Part shown: in pieces, positions 59,801 through 64,000 of the stretch
Position numbering within the stretch: position 1 is the first letter of the stretch
Layout: the number at the start of each line of letters is the position of its first letter
Origin: JANPJV01 sp031425695
GTDB taxonomy: Bacteria; Pseudomonadota; Gammaproteobacteria; Xanthomonadales; SZUA-5
Assembly (NCBI GenBank): GCA_031425695.1
Contig: JANPJV010000021.1
Span: forward strand, 34,987-98,986
Direction: 5' to 3'
DNA: 64,000 nucleotides
The notes under the pieces: generated by a model
What the model was told of the DNA's origin: nothing
Databases searched by the model: none
Seen by the model: the letters and a program-made list of their open reading frames with translations, nothing else
Program-made: the position numbers and the translations under genes

Positions 59801-60721
59801 CTCTATCGCGAGCACGCGGAGCGCCTGGGCGATGGCTGGAATGCCAGCGTCGCCACCAGCATGGAAATCTCGCGGAATGCGCGCAGGCAACTTCCCACGG
59901 CTGAAGGCCGTCTGCGCACGATTGCCTACGGGTTGGATTTTCCCGCCGCAGCGGTCGCCCCGCGAGCGGCAGGCGCCAGCGTCCAGGTCGTCCTGGTGGC
60001 AACCAGCGCTGATGACAGCTCGCCCGCTGGCGCATGGATCGAGCGTCTTGCCCGGGCTTTGTTGCAGCAGCAGTTCGCGGTCACCGTTCTGCGGGTCGAC
60101 CAGGGCGGACGCGATACCCGAGTCGAAGACGCGCCCGGCGTGCACAGCCTCATCAGGCCCAGCCGGCAGCAATGGCTCGCAGCATGTCGATCAAGCCAAT
60201 TCGTGGTTGCGCAAGGACACTGCGACAGCCTGACCAGGCCTTGGCTCGAAGCCGTTGGCAATGGCTGCATTCCGGTCTGGATCGGTCCGCCAAGCGCTGA
60301 TGAGCTGGTCCGCTCCGTGGCCGCCTGTGGCGTTCGCTGTGCGTTGGATGAACTCGAGGAAACGGCCGATCGCCTGCTTGGGACCTTGCGCGATGGACCC
60401 GCGCGCGAACGCATTCTGCGCATGGCGCATGCCCTGGTGCTCAAAGGCTGCGTGCGCAACGCGCCGATGATCGATGCGTACGCGCAATTGCTGCGCGAGG
60501 TGCTGGTTTCGCCGCAGATCTCCAGGTACCGGCGTCCGCGCGGCCCGATCCAGCCACCTCCGCCGACGGTCGGAGACAGCGGCATCTTTTCGTTGCCGCT
60601 GAGCACCCAATCTGCGTTCGGGAGCTTCCCGTCAGCGAACGACCTGCGCAGGTTTCAGGAAGAAGCCGGTCCCTGGATCAGGCCACTCGAGCCGGGTCGA
60701 AAGCCCCGACGCCGGTACTAG
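56837..60721 (+). CDS. 1294-residue multi-domain glycosyltransferase with an internal duplication
   Basis: Three GT-B-like units in one chain. Unit 1 (about 1-400) is a full GT4: ALLSYEYPPETGFGGIGSY, FAGRMERRKGIHL, ENCPYACLEAMAAGRAVV. Unit 2 (about 425-790) begins WTVNGVNVF and has EGMPNALIEAMGRGCVPIV with its donor element intact. Unit 3 (about 870-1235) repeats unit 2 (WTWNGVNLW, CWGARWGAM, CIYIPNYDWRHS) at an offset of about 445 residues, but its donor half is degenerate (PWLEAVGNGCIPVWIG). The linkers after units 2 and 3 both read RRPRG then PPP. It probably adds two sugars or one repeat disaccharide; unit 3 may be structural. Confidence 0.82.
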   Translation: MKIALLSYEYPPETGFGGIGSYTWHHARALVALGHEVHVLAGARSATPLRSTDDDGVHVHRFWAGGWLMRTFDQAARMGWWWTRQRLQNAWSMYLGFTELQRLHHFDVLEMPECGAEGALLTRWLKLPMVVRVHSPAYSIMPFYETRRLDRWLCSAIERLALRRATALTACSQFAADLVPRELDVERGCRVISNGLDLAWIDAGPPAVDLSQKYQLPRRMLTIVFAGRMERRKGIHLGAEIAARILERHDVTLLFAGEDLFGYMASTLLPALAAKKLRGSVHFLGKLVMSDVRELVRSADIFLLPSLWENCPYACLEAMAAGRAVVAARQGGMPELIEHGNNGLLAAVDDPAGFIECLEQLIGDPQLRMRLGRAARATVERSHDAMRLAAVAVAVYQQAIADGAEQPAPDDVPALRAGEDDGRLPVIAAATEWTVNGVNVFSANLVRGLAADGVAAQILLTEQDTRLVAATERRMPRPLGVSFRSLPLSPDDSWGARWGGMQRHLEESAPCIYIPNSDWRHSVICPRLSDEVIIIGVVHSDDPLHYDHVRRLGAYWNVIVTVSAAIAKKTALLCPELAGRIVTIPIGARVPDALPAREPLPRVLRLIYHGTLKQHQKRVLDLPRFVQTALDRGVAVQLSIVGAGPDEDALRASARSLLDREAIVFHGVCAPDDIVAVLEQHDVYVLASEFEGMPNALIEAMGRGCVPIVTQMQSGIPELIRHGENGFTIPIGDADAFAECVRQLAADPDLVERLSRAAFATVRQGAFRVENMVTAYRRVFEQAREDVRAGRFRRPRGELSPPPAEVAGVSLFPVELTHVLPGVGVFPSPSEADEYDLQVQATVARSKGARSWRVQQVREASRQVALEGVTVFVAAPVWTWNGVNLWAEDVVRGLRQARVDARVLLTEEATPLVNIDEARMDRPGDLCFQELKLSGEDCWGARWGAMIRTLEAAAPCIYIPNYDWRHSCVTPILSDGVRVIGMFHQFSELYREHAERLGDGWNASVATSMEISRNARRQLPTAEGRLRTIAYGLDFPAAAVAPRAAGASVQVVLVATSADDSSPAGAWIERLARALLQQQFAVTVLRVDQGGRDTRVEDAPGVHSLIRPSRQQWLAACRSSQFVVAQGHCDSLTRPWLEAVGNGCIPVWIGPPSADELVRSVAACGVRCALDELEETADRLLGTLRDGPARERILRMAHALVLKGCVRNAPMIDAYAQLLREVLVSPQISRYRRPRGPIQPPPPTVGDSGIFSLPLSTQSAFGSFPSANDLRRFQEEAGPWIRPLEPGRKPRRRY

Positions 60722-60761
60722 GGCCTTGGCCGCGCGCGCTTCGAAGTGACCTGACCAGCAA

Positions 60762-62663
60762 TCAATCCCCGACCACCGCCTCCACCACGCGCGCCGCCAG
60801 GACCTCGGCGCTCGCCGTCTCCGTGAGCAGGCGCATTTCCGGTTCGAGCGGCTCCTCGTAGGGCGCGTCGATGCCGGTGAAGTTGGGCAGCTTGCCGGCG
60901 CGGGCGCGGGCGTAGAGACCCTTGGTGTCGCGCTGCTCGCAGATCTCGATCGGCGTGTCTACGAACACCTCGAGAAAGTCACCGGCATCGAACAGGCGAC
61001 GGGCGAGTTCGCGTTCGGCGCGGTAGGGTGAGATGAAGCTCACCAGGACCACGAGGCCCGCATCGGTCATCAGTTTCGCGACTTCGGCGACGCGGCGGAT
61101 GTTCTCGACGCGGTCTTCGGGCGTGAACCCCAGATCCTTGTTGAGGCCGTGGCGGACGTTGTCGCCGTCGAGCAGATAGGTGTGATAACCGAGCGCGTGC
61201 AGGCGTCGCTCGGTCAGGTTGGCGATCGTCGACTTGCCCGAGCCGGAGAGCCCGGTGAACCACAGGCAGCGTGGGGTCTGGCCCTTGATGCGCGCGCGCG
61301 CGGGCTTGTCGATGCTGAGCGCCTGCCAGTGCAGGTTGCTGCCGCGGCGCAGGGCGAACGCCAGCGTGCCGCACCCGACGGTGGCATTGGACTGACGATC
61401 GATCAGGATGAAGCTGCCGAGCTCGCGATTGTCAGCGTAGCGCTCGAACACGATCGGCTGGTCGAGGTTGAGATTGCACATGCCGACCGCGTTGAGCTCG
61501 AGGCGCTTGGCGGCCAGTTGATCCTGGGTGTTGACGTCGACCTTGTGCTTGATCTCGGTGACCTGCGCACTGACCGTGCGGGTGCCGGATTTGAGCCAGT
61601 ACGAGCGACCTGGCAGCAACGGCGCATCGGCCATCCACAAAAGGTGCGCGGCGAACTGGCTGGCGATCTCCGGTGGCTGACTCGCCGCCGCGATCACATC
61701 GCCACGGCTGATGTCGATCTCGTCCTCGAGCGTCAACGTGATCGCCTGGCCTGCGCTCGCACGCATGAGGTCGCCGGTGGCGGTGACGATGCGCGCGACG
61801 CGCGAACGGCGGCCAGAGGGCAGAGCGACGATCTCGTCGCCAGTGCTCACCGAGCCGGCCGCGATGGTGCCGGCAAAGCCGCGAAAATCCGCGTTCGGGC
61901 GGTTCACCCACTGCACCGGCAGGCGCAGGCCGAGCTCACCATCCGCACGCACGACGTCGACATCCTCGAGATGGCCGAGCAGGGTGGGCCCCGTGAACCA
62001 CGGCATTGCGGCGGACCGGCTGCTGACGTTGTCGCCGCGCAGCGCTGACAACGGGACTGCCGTCACCTGCGCAATCCCGAGGTGCGTGGCCAGCGCGCGG
62101 TAGTCGTCCACGATGCGCTCGAATGTCGGCTGGTCGTAATCGATGAGATCCATCTTGTTGACCGCGAGCAGCACGTGACGGATTCCGAGCAGCGAGACGA
62201 TGTAGCTATGGCGGCGCGTCTGTGTGAGCAGGCCCTGGCGTGCGTCGATGAGCACGATTGCCAAATCCGCCGTTGATGCGCCAGTCGCCATGTTGCGCGT
62301 GTATTGCTCGTGCCCCGGGCAATCCGCGACGATGAACTTGCGCTTGTCCGTGCTGAAGTAGCGGTAGGCGACATCGATGGTGATGCCCTGTTCGCGCTCG
62401 GCTGCGAGGCCGTCGACCAGCAGCGCGAAGTCGATGTCGTCGCCTTGCGTGCCGTGGCGCGCGCTGTCGCGCTCGAGCGCAGCCATCTGGTCGTCGAGCA
62501 GGAGCTGGGTGTCGTGCAGCAGGCGTCCGATCAGCGTGCTCTTGCCATCGTCCACGCTGCCGCAGGTGATGAAGCGCAGCAGCGACTTGCGTTCGTGCAG
62601 GTGCAGGTAATCGGCAATGCGCGCCGAATCCGGATGGTTCTCGCTGCCCTCGATGGCGTCCAT
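60762..62663 (-). CDS. cysNC: bifunctional sulfate adenylyltransferase subunit 1 / adenylylsulfate kinase
   Basis: A 633-residue fusion. The N-terminal GTPase (CysN) has GSVDDGKS (35-42), DCPGHEQYTRNM and NKMDLID. The C-terminal APS kinase (from about 468) has FTGLSGSGKST, LDGDNVRHGLNKDLGF, SFISPYRAERELAR and KGLYARARAGKLPNFTGI. With CysD it makes APS from sulfate and ATP and then phosphorylates it to PAPS, for cysteine synthesis or sulfation. The start shares ATGA with cysD. Its stop lies 40 nt from the convergent giant GT gene. Confidence 0.95.
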   Translation of the reverse strand: MDAIEGSENHPDSARIADYLHLHERKSLLRFITCGSVDDGKSTLIGRLLHDTQLLLDDQMAALERDSARHGTQGDDIDFALLVDGLAAEREQGITIDVAYRYFSTDKRKFIVADCPGHEQYTRNMATGASTADLAIVLIDARQGLLTQTRRHSYIVSLLGIRHVLLAVNKMDLIDYDQPTFERIVDDYRALATHLGIAQVTAVPLSALRGDNVSSRSAAMPWFTGPTLLGHLEDVDVVRADGELGLRLPVQWVNRPNADFRGFAGTIAAGSVSTGDEIVALPSGRRSRVARIVTATGDLMRASAGQAITLTLEDEIDISRGDVIAAASQPPEIASQFAAHLLWMADAPLLPGRSYWLKSGTRTVSAQVTEIKHKVDVNTQDQLAAKRLELNAVGMCNLNLDQPIVFERYADNRELGSFILIDRQSNATVGCGTLAFALRRGSNLHWQALSIDKPARARIKGQTPRCLWFTGLSGSGKSTIANLTERRLHALGYHTYLLDGDNVRHGLNKDLGFTPEDRVENIRRVAEVAKLMTDAGLVVLVSFISPYRAERELARRLFDAGDFLEVFVDTPIEICEQRDTKGLYARARAGKLPNFTGIDAPYEEPLEPEMRLLTETASAEVLAARVVEAVVGD

Positions 62664-63574
62664 CAGAAGTAGCCCTCTTGCTTCTTTTTCTCCATCGACG
62701 CGGCCTGGTCCTGGTCGATGATCCGGCCCTGGCGTTCGGACGTGCGCGCGACCAGCATCTCGGCAATGATGGCTTCGAGCGTGTCAGCGTCGGATTCGAT
62801 GGCGCCGGTCAGCGGGTAGCAACCGAGCGTGCGGAAGCGGATCTTCCGCTGCTGCGGGAATTCGCCGTCGCGCAGTGGCAGGCGGGCGTCATCGACCATG
62901 ATCAATGCACCGTCGCGCTCTACGACGGGGCGTTCCTTGGCGAAGTACAGGGGGACGACCGGAATATTTTCCCGGTAGATGTACAACCAGATATCGAGCT
63001 CGGTCCAGTTGCTCAACGGAAACACACGCACACTTTCACCCTTGTTCACGCGCGTGTTGTAGAGGCTCCAAAGCTCCGGACGCTGGTTCTTCGGATCCCA
63101 GCGGTGCTGTTCGTTGCGGAAGGAGAACACCCGCTCTTTCGCGCGAGATTTTTCCTCGTCGCGGCGGGCGCCGCCAATGGCGGCGTCATACCCGCCAAGA
63201 TCGAGCGCCTGCTTCAGCGCCGCGGTCTTCATGACATCGGTATGCACGGCCGAGCCGTGAGTCACCGGCGAGATACCCTGGCGCACGCCGTCGGCGTTGA
63301 TATGCACGCGCACATCGAGCCCGAAGCGTGCGGGAACGCTGTCGCGAAAGGCGATCATTTCGCGGAACTTCCAGGTGGTGTCGATGTGCAGCAGTGGAAG
63401 CGGCGGCCGCGCCGGATAGAAGGCCTTGGCCAGCAGATGCAGCAGCACCGAAGAATCCTTGCCGATCGAATACAGCATCACCGGATTGGCGAACTCGGCC
63501 GCCACCTCACGGAAAATGTGGATGCTCTCGGCTTCCAGGCGGTCCAGGTGAGACAGCGCACAGGGGTCGATCAT
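62663..63574 (-). CDS. cysD: sulfate adenylyltransferase subunit 2
   Basis: A 303-residue PP-loop ATPase that forms APS together with CysN. Seen: PVMLYSIGKDSSVLLHLLAKAF (SxGKDS loop), LLHIDTTWKFREMI, AIGGARRDEEKSRAKERVFS, and NWTELDIWLYIYRENIPVV. I chose ATG 63574, where CysD similarity begins; the frame runs open to 63757 with low-complexity sequence. Coupled to cysNC by ATGA. A tandem box array that resembles methionine-repressor sites lies 234-257 nt upstream. Confidence 0.95.
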   Translation of the reverse strand: MIDPCALSHLDRLEAESIHIFREVAAEFANPVMLYSIGKDSSVLLHLLAKAFYPARPPLPLLHIDTTWKFREMIAFRDSVPARFGLDVRVHINADGVRQGISPVTHGSAVHTDVMKTAALKQALDLGGYDAAIGGARRDEEKSRAKERVFSFRNEQHRWDPKNQRPELWSLYNTRVNKGESVRVFPLSNWTELDIWLYIYRENIPVVPLYFAKERPVVERDGALIMVDDARLPLRDGEFPQQRKIRFRTLGCYPLTGAIESDADTLEAIIAEMLVARTSERQGRIIDQDQAASMEKKKQEGYF

Positions 63575-63807
63575 CAGCGCTGAATCTCGTATTGGTTGCG
63601 GCTCGCTGCAGAGCTGCAGCCCGGGCGCGCGCGCTGCGGTGGATGGAGCCGGGTGGGGTAACTGCGCCGGCGAGCGCAAGGCCGTGAATCTGGGCATCGG
63701 AGTCCTTGATCGCAGCGGTCCGCCCCAGCTTCCCCATTTTAGCGACAAGTGCGCCACGGGGGAGGCTTAAAGCCGAACGGCATATGCTAGTTCCAAAATC
63801 TCATTGC

Positions 63808-63831
63808 AGACGTCTATACGTCTAGACGTCT
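63808..63831. promoter_or_regulatory. three tandem 8-bp boxes resembling MetJ operator sites
   Basis: AGACGTCT, ATACGTCT and AGACGTCT stand head to tail without spacing. AGACGTCT is the known met-box consensus, which MetJ binds as two or more adjacent 8-mers. Two boxes match exactly and the middle one at seven of eight. The array lies between cysD and whatever gene is right of the window, so the target could be either. Whether this organism has MetJ cannot be told from this window. Confidence 0.55.
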
Positions 63832-63901
63832 GGAAATGACGATAGCATGGAACTTGCTGAGGTTACGAGCCAGTGAGATTCGCCTGCTGGACGTTGCTCT
63901 A

Positions 63902-64000
63902 GGTGGGTCTGCGCTGCACGCGGATGCTGTTGATCTTGGCTGGGCTTTTGGTGGGTCTGCGCTGCGCGCGGACGCTGTTGATCTTGGTTGGAAAAAAACC
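63902..64000. repeat. 48-bp tandem repeat (two copies, reaching the window edge)
   Basis: Copy 1 spans 63902-63949 and copy 2 starts at 63950; in the first 41 positions they differ at three. On the minus strand the repeat is a 16-codon unit read in frame (KINSxRxQRRPT, then KSPA), open to the window edge and closed by TAG at 63899-63901. It is either non-coding repeat DNA with an accidental frame or the end of a small repetitive basic protein; the former seems likelier. Confidence 0.7.

Larger units (their letters stand above)
63575..64000. other. intergenic region upstream of cysD
   Basis: The 426 nt from cysD to the window edge hold no convincing gene. They contain an upstream frame of cysD with no homology (to 63757), an AT-richer stretch (63781-63850) with the tandem boxes listed separately, a nine-codon frame (63847-63876), and the 48-bp tandem repeat at the edge. 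The cysD promoter should lie here but no clear -35/-10 pair was found. Confidence 0.7.

Noticed and set aside
63847..63876. Nine-codon frame after the met-like boxes, a possible leader peptide
   Set aside because: No methionine or sulfur codon bias, no clear ribosome site and no attenuator hairpin after it.

Overview
The window is a high-GC, densely packed stretch of a chromosome that is almost wholly given over to building, modifying and exporting a cell-surface polysaccharide or glycolipid. The best guess for the host is a gammaproteobacterium of the Xanthomonadales/Lysobacterales type. The grounds are inference: a WxcM-like bifunctional Fuc3NAc/Qui3NAc enzyme, a MutL with an endonuclease-type motif, a fused CysNC, GTG/TTG starts, and REP-like palindromes. 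No rRNA, tRNA, CRISPR array, transposase or integrase was seen.

Layout. (1) 117-15002: fourteen plus-strand genes with no gap larger than 1 nt, most with ATGA/GTGA overlaps: glycosyltransferases, a NodU/CmcH-type carbamoyltransferase, two methyltransferases, an OafA-type acyltransferase, a GtrB / GtrII-like / GtrA prenyl-phosphate-sugar side-branch cassette, and GDP-fucose (gmd, fcl) and UDP-galactose (galE) supply. A WecA-like initiating transferase follows at 15105. (2) 16352-21289: a very large secreted gingipain-type (C25) cysteine protease, closed by a strong hairpin terminator. (3) 21526-24511: an aminotransferase / glycosyltransferase / WxcM-like operon for a 3-acetamido-3,6-dideoxyhexose. 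(4) mutL, a REP-like palindrome, and a GT4. (5) 27810-31047, minus strand: a UbiA-type prenyltransferase, a sterol-MT-like methyltransferase, and a DxDE glycosyltransferase, with a 209-bp inverted-repeat element between the last two.

(6) 31151-46717 is the most unusual part. It holds an asparagine-synthetase homologue with no glutaminase cysteine, a polyprenyl diphosphate synthase, and a Wzm/Wzt-type ABC exporter. These are followed by six adjacent PhyH-family Fe(II)/2-oxoglutarate dioxygenase genes carrying seven catalytic domains, interrupted by one GT4. Then come a thioredoxin-like/FGE-like fusion and a GT87-type membrane mannosyltransferase. One PhyH copy has HxN in place of the iron-binding HxD. 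The coupled gene order suggests an export-linked system that oxidises a prenyl- or sugar-based product many times over; its chemistry is not evident from the sequence.

(7) 46693-60721: an FAD oxidoreductase and a GT2 (minus strand), two proteins of unknown function, a membrane-anchored SGNH hydrolase, three glycosyltransferases, and a 1294-residue protein made of one GT4 unit plus two copies of a second GT-like unit. (8) 60762-63574, minus strand: cysD and cysNC, supplying APS/PAPS. The right edge carries a tandem array resembling methionine-repressor boxes and a 48-bp tandem repeat.

How the genes fit together (inference): precursor enzymes (gmd, fcl, galE, aminotransferase, WxcM-like) feed cytoplasmic glycosyltransferases working on an undecaprenyl-linked glycan started by the WecA-like enzyme. 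Carbamoyl, methyl and acyl groups are added, side-branch sugars are attached by the Gtr cassette, and the Wzm/Wzt pair offers an export route.
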